Shown: positions 8,859 to 17,149 of the stretch, piece by piece
How the letters are laid out: the number at the start of each line of letters is the position of its first letter
Numbering within the stretch: position 1 is the stretch's first letter
Assembly (NCBI RefSeq): GCF_020035535.1
Contig: NZ_CP083349.1
Location: 2,542,001 to 2,606,000 of the forward strand
Reading direction: 5' to 3'
DNA from: Ensifer adhaerens
GTDB taxonomy: Bacteria; Pseudomonadota; Alphaproteobacteria; Rhizobiales; Rhizobiaceae
Length of the DNA stretch: 64,000 nucleotides
Made by a program: the position numbers and the translations under genes
The notes under the pieces: generated by a model
What the model was told of the DNA's origin: nothing
The model's input: the letters and a program-made list of their open reading frames with translations, nothing else
Database searches by the model: none

Positions 8859-9524
8859 CTAGCGCGCGGCCTTGGCCAATCCGGCAATGACGGCATCACT
8901 GGTCGAAACCGTGCCGAAGATGCCGTTCTCGATCGAGATCATGTTGATCGCCGCCTCATGCGCCCACTGCTCGCCGCTGGCACAGCAGTCCGAAATCGTC
9001 AGGCACTGGAAATTGCGGTCGCAGGCTTCGCGCAGCGTCGTGTGCACGCAGACATCCGTGGTGCAGCCCGTGAAAAGCATGTGGGTGATGCCCTGGGACC
9101 TCAGCACATGCTCGAGATCCGTATAGGTGAAGGAACTGTTGCAGGTCTTGTCGATGATGACGTCGGTGTCGGCGACATCGAGTTCGGGCAAGAGCTGGAA
9201 CCCCGGGCTCGAACGCAAGAGCACCTGCGTATTCTCCAGCCCCGAGCGCTTGCGCCGCCATTTCTCGTAAGGCGTCATGTCGGCGAGATCGGCACGGTAG
9301 CCCTGGCGCGTGTGGATGATCAGGCAGCCGGCTTGCCGTGCCGCCGCAATCACGCGGTTGACCGCCGGCACGATGGCGGCCAACGGCGCCGGATCGTAGC
9401 CCATCGACGCGAAGTAGCCGTTGGGCGAGCAGAAGTCGATCTGCAGATCGATCACCATCAGCGCGGTCTGCGACGGAACCAGCTTTCCATCATAAGGAAA
9501 ATCAAACGGTTGTGCCTCGATCAT
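8859..9524 (-). CDS. Isochorismatase-family cysteine hydrolase, biuret/ureidoacrylate amidohydrolase-like (221 aa)
   Basis: The catalytic triad of the family is visible: Asp26 in MVIDLQIDFC, Lys126 in VIIDKTCNSSF and the nucleophile Cys159 in TGCTTDVCV. The motifs GYFASMGYD, IIHTRQGYRADLADMTP and the WRRKR segment resemble the biuret hydrolase/RutB branch of the family, which open C-N amide bonds. The start at 9524 has GGGAG 7 bases upstream; ATG at 9554 would add ten residues. It heads a cluster with a GYD protein and an amino-acid-type transporter and is divergent from a LysR gene that may control it. The exact substrate is uncertain. Confidence 0.85.
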   Translation of the reverse strand: MIEAQPFDFPYDGKLVPSQTALMVIDLQIDFCSPNGYFASMGYDPAPLAAIVPAVNRVIAAARQAGCLIIHTRQGYRADLADMTPYEKWRRKRSGLENTQVLLRSSPGFQLLPELDVADTDVIIDKTCNSSFTYTDLEHVLRSQGITHMLFTGCTTDVCVHTTLREACDRNFQCLTISDCCASGEQWAHEAAINMISIENGIFGTVSTSDAVIAGLAKAAR

Positions 9525-9560
9525 GGTGTTCTCCCTCTCTCCGGTTCGATTCATAGGAGC

Positions 9561-9587
9561 AAAAATCGATTGGGAATAGCGATTTTT
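9561..9587. promoter_or_regulatory. Inverted repeat, likely LysR operator
   Basis: AAAAATCG (9561-9568) and CGATTTTT (9580-9587) form a perfect 8-bp inverted repeat around 11 bases in the divergent gap between the isochorismatase-type gene and the LysR gene. Size and place fit a LysR recognition site. Confidence 0.5.
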
Positions 9588-9650
9588 TATGCTTGATTTT
9601 GTGCAGTCTCGCTAAACAATTTCGAGATTCGATCCTGAGGAAAATGACGG

Positions 9651-10565
9651 ATGAAGGCGCTGCATTTCCTGCCCTATATCCGGGCATTCGAGGCTGTTGC
9701 GCGCATCGGCTCGGTGCGCCAGGCGGCGGACGAGTTGGGCTTGAGCCCCGGCGCCGTGTCGCTGCAACTGCGCCGCCTGTCGGAGACGACCGGGCTGACG
9801 CTTCTCGAAAAGTCCGGACGCAACATCAAGCTCACGGCAGCTGGCCGCGACTTCGCGCAGACGGTCTCCCACGCGATCGGCAACCTTGCTGCAGCCGTCG
9901 AGGACGGCACCGACCGACGGCTCGAAAGCCACCAGCACAAGCTGACCGTCGCCCTGCCACCGGCGCTGGCGATTGCCTGGATGGCCGGGCTGCTGGTGCA
10001 GTTTGCCGGTGCGCGAGGTTTGACCGACCTTTCAATGCGCAACTGCATTCGCGCCAGCGACGTCGCCTGGGACGATGTCGATCTCGCCGTCGTCTACGAC
10101 AACCCGCCTTTCGACGGCCTGTGGTGGCAGGCGGTCAGCGACGTGAAACTGCGCACGGTCTGCTCGCCGCTGCTCTTCCCCCGGCTCGAAGGGCCGCTAC
10201 GCGAGAGGAAGCTGCGCGACGTCACGCTGCTGCATGAGGATGACGGCCGGGAATGGACGCGCTGGTCGGCCGCTTCGCGCATTTCGCTCGAAGGCAGCCG
10301 TAGCGTGCGCGTGCAATCGGTCGCGATCGCCGTAGCCTCGGCGCTGCAGGGCCAGGGAATCGCCCTCGTTTCCGACGTACTGACGCGCTCCTATCTCTAC
10401 GAGGGACGCCTGATCCAGCCATTTCCGACGGCGATACCGGCGTCGGCCGGCTACTACCTGCTCTGCCCGACGGAAAAGGCAGAGGAGCCGCTGATCCAGG
10501 CCTTCGCCAACCAGATCGCAGCACACCTGCGCGGCGAGCGATCCGGCGAAAAGCAGGCTCAGTAG
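9651..10565 (+). CDS. LysR family transcriptional regulator, GcvA-like (304 aa)
   Basis: The N-terminus MKALHFLPYIRAFEAVARIG, then VRQAADELGLSPGAVSLQLRRL (HTH, about residues 18-40), is characteristic of the GcvA-like branch of LysR regulators. The rest is the periplasmic-binding-like effector domain. GAGG precedes the ATG by about 10 bases. It is divergent from the isochorismatase-type gene and its stop overlaps the 3' end of the convergent hydrolase gene by 7 bases. Confidence 0.9.
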   Translation: MKALHFLPYIRAFEAVARIGSVRQAADELGLSPGAVSLQLRRLSETTGLTLLEKSGRNIKLTAAGRDFAQTVSHAIGNLAAAVEDGTDRRLESHQHKLTVALPPALAIAWMAGLLVQFAGARGLTDLSMRNCIRASDVAWDDVDLAVVYDNPPFDGLWWQAVSDVKLRTVCSPLLFPRLEGPLRERKLRDVTLLHEDDGREWTRWSAASRISLEGSRSVRVQSVAIAVASALQGQGIALVSDVLTRSYLYEGRLIQPFPTAIPASAGYYLLCPTEKAEEPLIQAFANQIAAHLRGERSGEKQAQ

Positions 10566-12244
10566 CGACCCTTGAGCTGCGCCTTCAGCCGCTCGGCATC
10601 CGCCTCGGTCACACCAGACGGTGCCACCGCCTGCATCCAGGCGTCGATATAGTGTTCCGGCGCATAGACATGGCCGTAACCGATCGGCGACGTCGTCGCG
10701 AGCGCCATGTCGGCCAACAGCTGGAACATCGTGACAACAGGGAACCAGCGAAGAGCCGGCGAAACGTCCGCCCCGCGCGGCGCCTTCATCCAGTCCGGTT
10801 CGCGGTAGAAGGAATAGGGATCGAAGAAGGTGATCGGGTCGCTTGCATATTGCAGGTAGACGATGCGGACATTGCCCCATTGGGCGCCCGGAATGTTGAG
10901 CGCGTTTTCCTGATTGGTGAAACGGATCACCGAGCCGTCGCGATAGAGCGGCCGCCATTCCGGCGAGCCCGGATTGCGGTTTCGTGTGATCTGCAGCCAG
11001 GTTTTGGTCGGGAATGGCGAGCCGACCCAAAGTGCCCCCTGGAACGGGTCGCTGATGATGTCGAAGGGATCGACCGAGCCTTGCGAGTTCATCGCGCCGA
11101 GGCTGAGACCATAGAGATAGAGCCTCGGCCGCTTGTCCTTCGGCAGCGTCGTCCAATAGCCATAGACCGCATCGAAGAGCGCATCGGCCGTCTCCGCCCC
11201 ATATTCCGGCTCGACCAGCAGCGACAGCCAGCTTGTAAGATAGGAATACTGCACGGCAACGCTGGCGACGTCGCCCTTGAGAAGATACTCGAGCGAATCG
11301 AGGCCAGGCGGGTCGATCCAGCCGGTGCCGGTCGGAACGACGATCAGGAGATTGGAACGCTCGAAACCGCCGACGCGCTTCAATTCCTCGAGCGCCAGCT
11401 TCGCCCGTTTCTTGGCGGTTTCGGCCGAATTGAGACCGGCATAGACGCGCAAGGGCTCCTTTGCCTCAGCCCCGAAGAAGGCGCCGATGTCCTTCGCGGC
11501 CGGGCCGGAAGCGATGAACTGGCGCCCCTGGCGGCCAAGCTCGTCCCAGGTCATCAGCGACGCGCTGCTGCCGGTTTTTGAGGGATCGGTCGGCGGCGCG
11601 ACGTCGGGGTCGATCAAGGCGTCCAGCCGCTGGAACGAGCTGTCGGCCGCATGCAGGGCAAAGCGGAAGATGACGCCATCGGCGGCTGACCAGAAGAGCG
11701 CCAGTGCCGCAACCACCCCGGCGAGCTTGGCCATCGGCCGGGTCAGCACATATTCGAAACGCTTGGTCAGAAACCGGAAGGTCAGCCGGAACAGGCGCGC
11801 CAGCAGCACGATGACGACGAAGACGACGGCGGCGATCAGGCCGAGCTTGAACGGCTCGGCGCTTTCGACCGGAGCGAGCCCCATGATCTCACGCACCGTG
11901 TTCTGCCAGTAGGCGGTGCGCCAGAGGAAGGTGAGCGCAACGGCGATGCAGCCGAACGCCGCCACCACCTTCACGATGAAGCCGGTGCGTCCGCGGATCT
12001 CCGGCAGGTCCAGCAAGGACCAGACCCAGCGCATCAGCACGCCGATCGCATAGCCGGCACAAAGCGACAGGCCCGAGATCACCGCCTGCACCACATAGGG
12101 CCGCGGGATCAGGCTCGGCGTCAGCGACATCGCAAAGAAGAAGACGCCGACAATCAGGCCGGAGGTCGAGAAGGATGCAAGCAGCGCCGAAACGAAGCGC
12201 GGCACCGGCAGTCTCGACAGTCGCGTCTGTTGAAGATTTGCCAT
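10559..12244 (-). CDS. Membrane-anchored alpha/beta hydrolase family protein (561 aa)
   Basis: The N-terminal third is membrane embedded, with about four or five hydrophobic helices (for example SGLIVGVFFFAMSLTPSLIP, VVQAVISGLSLCAGYAIGVL, LGLIAAVVFVVIVLLARLF). The C-terminal half is an alpha/beta hydrolase domain with the nucleophile elbow YGLSLGAMNS (GxSxG type). This two-part layout is that of the Abhydrolase_9 family. The start at 12244 gives a reasonable GGTGGGA ribosome-binding site and places the first helix near residue 20; the longer frame to 12439 has no such support. Substrate and role are unknown. Confidence 0.85.
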   Translation of the reverse strand: MANLQQTRLSRLPVPRFVSALLASFSTSGLIVGVFFFAMSLTPSLIPRPYVVQAVISGLSLCAGYAIGVLMRWVWSLLDLPEIRGRTGFIVKVVAAFGCIAVALTFLWRTAYWQNTVREIMGLAPVESAEPFKLGLIAAVVFVVIVLLARLFRLTFRFLTKRFEYVLTRPMAKLAGVVAALALFWSAADGVIFRFALHAADSSFQRLDALIDPDVAPPTDPSKTGSSASLMTWDELGRQGRQFIASGPAAKDIGAFFGAEAKEPLRVYAGLNSAETAKKRAKLALEELKRVGGFERSNLLIVVPTGTGWIDPPGLDSLEYLLKGDVASVAVQYSYLTSWLSLLVEPEYGAETADALFDAVYGYWTTLPKDKRPRLYLYGLSLGAMNSQGSVDPFDIISDPFQGALWVGSPFPTKTWLQITRNRNPGSPEWRPLYRDGSVIRFTNQENALNIPGAQWGNVRIVYLQYASDPITFFDPYSFYREPDWMKAPRGADVSPALRWFPVVTMFQLLADMALATTSPIGYGHVYAPEHYIDAWMQAVAPSGVTEADAERLKAQLKGRY

Positions 12245-12464
12245 GGCCGATCCCACCCTATGCAGACATGTCCCCGCAACGGCCGAGGCCGTCCGGCGAA
12301 GGTCCCGTATCACTTTGAATTGCTGCACATTTATCCTCAAATCGGCGACGATTTGACGAAACGCGCAGCAGGCGCCGGCAGCAATGTCGCCTCCCGCTCG
12401 TGTCCAGTCAATCGCCGCAACCGGAAGACGCGCAAGCACTGGCCTGACAGCGGCACTCCGACCC

Positions 12465-13754
12465 TCACGCGCGGGTCACCTCGACCGGTGTTTTCATGAT
12501 GATTTCGCGGTGCGGGAACGGGATCGAAATGCCCGCCGCCTTGAAGGCATCCCACAGCGCCATCAGCACCTGACCGCGAATGTTGGTGAGCCCGTTGCTC
12601 GGATCGGAGATCCAGAACCTCAGCTTGAAATCGAGCGACGATGCGCCGAAGCCGGTCATCCAGCAGACCGGCTCCGCGTGGCTGCTGGCAACCCGTGGGA
12701 TCGATTTGGCAGCCGCAATGGCAATGCGCGCCACCTCGTGCGGATCGCTGTCATAGGAGGTGCCGAAACTGACCTCGATACGGACGAAGTCGCTGGAGAA
12801 CGACCAGTTCACCACCTGCTGCGAGATGAAGTCCTCATTCGGAATGAGGTACTCCTTGCCGTCCCTGGTGATGACGGAGACGAAGCGGGAGCGTAGGTCG
12901 CGGACGGAGCCGAAGGTATCGCCGAGCGTGATCGTGTCGCCGGGTTTGATGGATTTGTCGAGCAGGATGATGATCCCGGAAATGAAGTTGGAGACCACCT
13001 TCTGCAGACCGAAACCGATACCGACGCCGACCGCCCCGGAAAAGACCGTCAGCGCCGTTAGGTCGATGCCGGTTGCCGACAGCGCGATTGCACCGGCAAA
13101 GCCGATCAGTGCGATCTTGACCAACTTGCTGATCAGCACCTTGAAGGAGGGCGTCAGTTCCGCTGAACGCTGGATCCAGTGCGACGAGACGTTGCCGATC
13201 AACACCGCAAGCCAGACCAGCGCGGAAGAAAGTACGATGGCTTTGAGAACCAGCAGCAGCGACAGACGAACCGCGCCGAAATTGATGGCAACGCCGTCGA
13301 GCGTCGTCAGAATCACCCGATCGAGCCCGACCGCATAGAGCGCAAAATAGATCCAGCCGACGACGGCGGTAACCCGCGCCAGCATCTGGTTGCGGATGAT
13401 GCGTGTCAGCACCGAGATGACGAACCAGGCCGCCGCCAGCGTCAGCGCAGTGGCCACTAGCCAGCGATAGGAAGGCCATCCGAAGCGCAATATCATTCCG
13501 TCGGCGATCCAGAGCCAGACGATCAGAAACAGCCACTGCAGTCGCCGCATGAAGGCGATGATCACGCGCAGCAGATCCGGATTACCCTTGATCAGACGGG
13601 CACGGGCTTCGACCAACGGCTCTGTCCGCTTTGCCAGCGCGCCGCAGATCAGGTAGCCGGCGACGATGATGGCGAGCTGATAATACGTCCACTCGTTCAA
13701 AAGGACCGTGCGCAACCAGGAAGCGACGGCATCGAACGCTGTTGCGAAATCCAT
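12465..13754 (-). CDS. Mechanosensitive ion channel family protein, MscS type (429 aa)
   Basis: Several N-terminal transmembrane helices are followed by the MscS pore and beta domain: VFSGAVGVGIGFGLQKVVSN (pore helix, rich in Gly and Ala), FISGIIILLDKSIKPGDTI and LIPNEDFISQQVVNWS. The C-terminal soluble part ends in FPHREIIMKTP, the usual MscS tail. It is longer than E. coli MscS, with extra N-terminal helices, as in many alphaproteobacterial members. The start at 13754 has GGAGAG 6-7 bases upstream. It is expected to release osmolytes on hypo-osmotic shock. Confidence 0.92.
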   Translation of the reverse strand: MDFATAFDAVASWLRTVLLNEWTYYQLAIIVAGYLICGALAKRTEPLVEARARLIKGNPDLLRVIIAFMRRLQWLFLIVWLWIADGMILRFGWPSYRWLVATALTLAAAWFVISVLTRIIRNQMLARVTAVVGWIYFALYAVGLDRVILTTLDGVAINFGAVRLSLLLVLKAIVLSSALVWLAVLIGNVSSHWIQRSAELTPSFKVLISKLVKIALIGFAGAIALSATGIDLTALTVFSGAVGVGIGFGLQKVVSNFISGIIILLDKSIKPGDTITLGDTFGSVRDLRSRFVSVITRDGKEYLIPNEDFISQQVVNWSFSSDFVRIEVSFGTSYDSDPHEVARIAIAAAKSIPRVASSHAEPVCWMTGFGASSLDFKLRFWISDPSNGLTNIRGQVLMALWDAFKAAGISIPFPHREIIMKTPVEVTRA

Positions 13755-13890
13755 CGTCTCTCTCCGAGAGATCAAGGCGCCCGCCGAGCGTTTGGGGACG
13801 CCCTGATCCCTTGAATCTAGGGCATCCTCGACGCTTTCAAAGCCGACCGGAGAAAGTCGAACGTCTTCAAGGATATATGCAGCGTAGACG

Positions 13891-14349
13891 CTAGATCCGC
13901 CGCTCCTTGATGGTGTTCATGACGAAGCTGGTCTCGATCGAGGCGACGCATTTGAGCCTTGCGATCTTCTCCTTGATGAAGCGCTCGTACTGATCGAGGC
14001 CGGCGCTCATCACCTTCAGCACATAATCGCGCGAGCCGGTTACCAGGTGGCACTCGAGCACCTCGTCCCAGCCGCGCACCGCCTCCTCGAACATGACGAT
14101 CTCGTCCTCGTGCTGGCGGCTGAGCCTGACAGTCGCGATCGCCGTCATCGTCCAGCCGTCGACCGCCGGATCGATCAGCGCCGTATAGCCGCGGATGACG
14201 CCGGTCTCCTCGAGCCGTCGCAGCCGGCGAAGACAGGGCGAAGCCGATAGCCCCACCCGTTCGGCAAGCTCGTTGTTGGTGAGACGGGCATCCCCCACCA
14301 GTTCCTTCAAAATCCTGCGATCCATCTCGTCGGCAATTTTCTGCGCCAT
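13891..14349 (-). CDS. Lrp/AsnC family transcriptional regulator (152 aa)
   Basis: The N-terminal helix-turn-helix reads DRRILKELVGDARLTNNELA followed by ERVGLSASPCLRRLRRLEETG (about residues 10-50), and the C-terminal half is the RAM ligand-binding domain with LVTGSRDYVLKVM. Length and layout are standard. It is divergent from the PLP enzyme gene at 14476, a common pairing in which an Lrp-type protein controls a gamma-lyase in response to a sulfur or branched-chain amino acid. The effector is not known. Confidence 0.93.
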   Translation of the reverse strand: MAQKIADEMDRRILKELVGDARLTNNELAERVGLSASPCLRRLRRLEETGVIRGYTALIDPAVDGWTMTAIATVRLSRQHEDEIVMFEEAVRGWDEVLECHLVTGSRDYVLKVMSAGLDQYERFIKEKIARLKCVASIETSFVMNTIKERRI

Positions 14350-14428
14350 ATCTTCTCAACTCAGCCAGATCTTTGCGCAACTCAAAGACATAGAGCCGGA
14401 AATAGCAAGGATCAGTCCAAGCATCTGA

Positions 14429-14434
14429 TATAAT
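14429..14434 (+). promoter_or_regulatory. Probable -10 element (TATAAT) of the PLP enzyme gene
   Basis: A perfect TATAAT occurs 41 bases before the ATG at 14476 in the Lrp/PLP-enzyme divergent gap. The -35 region is poor (CAAGGA at about 14406), which fits activator dependence, perhaps on the divergent Lrp protein. Confidence 0.4.
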
Positions 14435-14475
14435 TTGCCTGTCAGTCGAGTCCGCTTCCCATCAGGAGACAAGTC

Positions 14476-15759
14476 ATGACCGCACCGCATCCCTCCAAGA
14501 CCCATATCGGAAACCACAAGCTGCATCCCGAAACGCAGATGCTGAACTATGGCTACGATCCGGAACTGTCCGAGGGCGCCGTCAAGCCGCCGGTGTTCCT
14601 GACCTCCACCTTCGTCTTCCGCTCGGCCGAAGAGGGCCGCGACTTCTTCGACTTCGTTTCCGGCCGTCGCGAGCCGCCGGCGGGCGTCGGCGCCGGCCTC
14701 GTCTATTCGCGCTTCAACCATCCGAACAGCGAGATTGTCGAAGACCGCCTCGCCGTCTACGAGCGCACCGAAAGCTGCGCGCTGTTCTCGTCGGGCATGT
14801 CGGCGATCGCCACGACGCTGCTCGCCTTCGTCAAGCCGGGTGACGCGGTCCTGCACAGCCAGCCGCTCTATGGCGGCACCGAGACGCTGCTTGCCCGCAC
14901 CTTCCTCAATCTCGGAGTCGCCGCCGTCGGCTTTGCCGATGGCGTCAACGAAGCGGCGGTGACGGCTGCGGCCGAAGCGGCGATGGCCAAGGGCCGTGTC
15001 TCCGTGATCCTGATCGAGACGCCGGCGAACCCGACCAACAGCCTCGTTGATGTCGCCATGATCCGCCGCGTTGCCGACGCGATCGGCCGAAAACAGGGCC
15101 ATACGCCGATCGTCGCCTGCGACAACACGCTGCTCGGCCCGGTCTTCCAGCGGCCGATCGAACACGGCGCCGACATCTCGCTCTATTCGCTGACCAAGTA
15201 TGTCGGCGGCCATTCCGACCTTATCGCCGGCGCTGCGCTCGGCTCCAAGGCGGTGATGAAGCAGGTCAAGGCGCTGCGCGGCGCGATCGGCACCCAGCTC
15301 GATCCGCATTCCTGCTGGATGCTCGGCCGTTCCTTGGAAACGCTCTCGGTGCGCATGCAGAAGGCCGACGACAATGCCCGCATCGTCGCCGAGTTCCTGC
15401 GCGAGCACCCGAAGGTCGAGCGCATCCACTACCTGCCCTTCCATGGCGAGGACACCCCTGTCGGCCGCACTTTCAAGGCACAGTGCACCGGCGCGGGCTC
15501 GACCTTCTCCTTCGACATCACGGGCGGTCAGGAAGCGGCCTTCCGCTTCCTCAATGCGCTGCAAATCTTCAAGCTCGCCGTCAGTCTCGGCGGCACGGAA
15601 TCGCTGGCCAGCCACCCGGCGGCGATGACCCATTCCGGCGTGCCGATCGAGGTGCGGCACCGCATCGGCGTGCTGGAATCGACCATCCGCCTGTCGATCG
15701 GCATCGAGCATCCGGATGATCTCGTCGCGGATCTCTCAAACGCCCTGTCGGTCGCCTGA
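14476..15759 (+). CDS. Cystathionine gamma-synthase/methionine gamma-lyase family PLP enzyme (427 aa)
   Basis: A Cys/Met metabolism PLP-dependent enzyme. The motifs are [31 protein letters not shown], the Asp of [10 protein letters not shown] and the Schiff-base Lys241 in [12 protein letters not shown]; the C-terminus has [18 protein letters not shown] and [13 protein letters not shown]. It carries an insertion [20 protein letters not shown] before the YSR motif that is typical of a subgroup labelled cystathionine gamma-synthase family. The precise reaction (gamma-lyase or gamma-synthase) cannot be decided here. AGGAGA lies 6 bases before the ATG. The divergent Lrp gene is its likely regulator. 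Confidence 0.9.
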   Translation: MTAPHPSKTHIGNHKLHPETQMLNYGYDPELSEGAVKPPVFLTSTFVFRSAEEGRDFFDFVSGRREPPAGVGAGLVYSRFNHPNSEIVEDRLAVYERTESCALFSSGMSAIATTLLAFVKPGDAVLHSQPLYGGTETLLARTFLNLGVAAVGFADGVNEAAVTAAAEAAMAKGRVSVILIETPANPTNSLVDVAMIRRVADAIGRKQGHTPIVACDNTLLGPVFQRPIEHGADISLYSLTKYVGGHSDLIAGAALGSKAVMKQVKALRGAIGTQLDPHSCWMLGRSLETLSVRMQKADDNARIVAEFLREHPKVERIHYLPFHGEDTPVGRTFKAQCTGAGSTFSFDITGGQEAAFRFLNALQIFKLAVSLGGTESLASHPAAMTHSGVPIEVRHRIGVLESTIRLSIGIEHPDDLVADLSNALSVA

Positions 15760-15810
15760 TGCAAGCGGCCGCCGGTCCAGCCGGCGGCCCCTTCGCTAAA
15801 TTGAAATGTT

Positions 15811-15968
15811 CAATTCCGGACGGAAAACCGTTTCGCACTTTTCCTGGAATCGGCCCGCTTGGCTGGCGCAATTCCGGACGGAAAACCGCTTCGCACTTTT
15901 CCTGGAATTGGCCCGCTTGGCTGGCGCAATTCCGGACGGAAAACCGCTTCGCACTTTTCCTGGAATTG
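15811..15968 (+). repeat. Tandem array of three 42-bp palindromic elements, period 58 bp
   Basis: Copies begin at 15811, 15869 and 15927, each CAATTCCGGACGGAAAACCG followed by CTTCGCACTTTTCCTGGAATTG (the first copy has two changes). They are separated by a 16-base spacer, GCCCGCTTGGCTGGCG, also conserved. The element ends are mutually inverted (CAATTCC/GGAATTG). A single copy in the opposite direction is at 8802-8843. The array fills the gap between the PLP enzyme gene and the convergent VOC gene and could form strong RNA hairpins at both 3' ends. Confidence 0.9.
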
Positions 15969-15969
15969 C

Positions 15970-16320
15970 TTAGTGCGCCAGGATGTTGACGATATTGCCG
16001 AACGGGTCGCGCATATAGAAACGGCGCACGCCCCAGGGTTCGTTGGTGATGTCGTAGACAATCTCGACACCGGCGGCCTTGGCCCGCTGATAGGCTCGGT
16101 CGACGTCGTCGACCTCTATGGATAGCACCGGCACGGGCGTATCGTTGCCGCCCTCGCTGGCGATGCTCACCTGCGGCATCGCGGCCTTGCCCTCGGCGGC
16201 AAACGTCAGGATCCAGCCGTGATCCATCACCACGTCGAGTTCCAGCAGGTCGCCGTAGAAGGCGCGCGCCACTTGCGGGTCCGGGGCGTAGAGGTTTGAG
16301 ACGATACGCTTGACTGTCAT
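15970..16320 (-). CDS. VOC superfamily (glyoxalase/bleomycin resistance-like) protein (116 aa)
   Basis: A single vicinal-oxygen-chelate unit: it starts MTVKRIVSNLYAPDPQVARA followed by FYGDLLELDVV, has VLSIEVDDVDRAYQRAKAAG in the middle, and ends in WGVRRFYMRDPFGNIVNIL, whose Asp-Pro-Phe-Gly-Asn is the family's C-terminal hallmark. Members bind metals or antibiotics; the ligand is unknown here. GGGAG lies 9 bases before the ATG at 16320. The stop is only 2 bases from the palindromic repeat array. Confidence 0.88.
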   Translation of the reverse strand: MTVKRIVSNLYAPDPQVARAFYGDLLELDVVMDHGWILTFAAEGKAAMPQVSIASEGGNDTPVPVLSIEVDDVDRAYQRAKAAGVEIVYDITNEPWGVRRFYMRDPFGNIVNILAH

Positions 16321-16446
16321 GGAATTCTGCTCCCTTCGACGCGCCGCAACGCGGCAGCATCGACGCTTACTGGTTGTTCGGCTGATAACGATACAGCCCA
16401 TACTGCCGGCCAACGGCAGCCGATTGAAAGCGGAAATCGCCTCGCT

Positions 16447-17067
16447 TCAGAATGAAGCCGCCGCATGTTCCGATGGCGCCTTCGGTTTTGCTCCGGCAAG
16501 CGCCACCCGCACAAGCGTCGCCGCTGCCTTGCCCGCCACCTCCATGTAGCTTGGATCCCGGTGCAGCAGCACGACCGCGAAACTGCCGTCGAGCAACAGC
16601 AGGATCTGCCTTGCCAGCATGGCCGGCTCGGCGACACCGGCTTCGGTAAAGGTCTCGGCAATCCAGGCCTCGAACTTCTTCTTGTGGGCGGCACCGATGC
16701 GGATCGCCGGATGACCGGGCATGTTGGCAAGCTCGGCGGAGGTGCGCAGGAAGCCACAGCCCTTCCATTTCGGATGGCGCGCCGCCCGCGCCAGGTTGAC
16801 GAAGATCGCCTCGACCTTGTCGGCAAGGTCCCCGTCGCCCGTGTCGAACCACTTCCGAAAGAGCTTGAGATTGGGCTGGTCGCGACCTTCGAGATAGGCG
16901 GCGATCAGCTCGTCCTTGCTTTGGAAGTGGTAATAGAGCGTGCGCTTCGTCACGCCCGCCGCCTCGGCCACCGCATCGACGCTGACGGCGCGGATGCCCT
17001 CGGCGTAGAAGAGCTTTTCCGCCGCTGCTACGATCATGTCCCGGGTCGATTTCGCTGCTTTTGCCAT
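16447..17067 (-). CDS. TetR family transcriptional regulator (206 aa)
   Basis: The N-terminal TetR DNA-binding domain is clear: STRDMIVAAAEKLFYAEGIR, then VSVDAVAEAAGVTKRTLYYHF and QSKDELIAAYL (residues about 7-62). The C-terminal domain, with GCGFLRTSAELANMPGHPA, is typical of the subgroup with a TetR_C ligand-binding fold. It is divergent from the crotonase gene, and the gap holds a symmetric operator-like site (17073-17096), so auto-control and control of the crotonase are likely. Confidence 0.92.
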   Translation of the reverse strand: MAKAAKSTRDMIVAAAEKLFYAEGIRAVSVDAVAEAAGVTKRTLYYHFQSKDELIAAYLEGRDQPNLKLFRKWFDTGDGDLADKVEAIFVNLARAARHPKWKGCGFLRTSAELANMPGHPAIRIGAAHKKKFEAWIAETFTEAGVAEPAMLARQILLLLDGSFAVVLLHRDPSYMEVAGKAAATLVRVALAGAKPKAPSEHAAASF

Positions 17068-17072
17068 CGTGA

Positions 17073-17096
17073 TGTATACCGACTAGTGAATATACA
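17073..17096. promoter_or_regulatory. Symmetric TetR-type operator
   Basis: TGTATA (17073-17078) and TATACA (17091-17096) are perfectly inverted around a 12-base centre that itself contains the palindrome ACTAGT at 17082-17087; both share the same dyad axis. It lies between the divergent TetR and crotonase genes. Confidence 0.6.
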
Positions 17097-17149
17097 GGAC
17101 ATCCTCCCTCACCTAGCCTCTCCCCGTCAACCCAAGCCGGAGAGCAACC

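Noticed and set aside
15811..15968. Tandem repeat with regular spacers taken as a possible CRISPR array
   Set aside because: The 16-base spacers are identical instead of variable and there are no cas genes; it is an amplified palindromic element.
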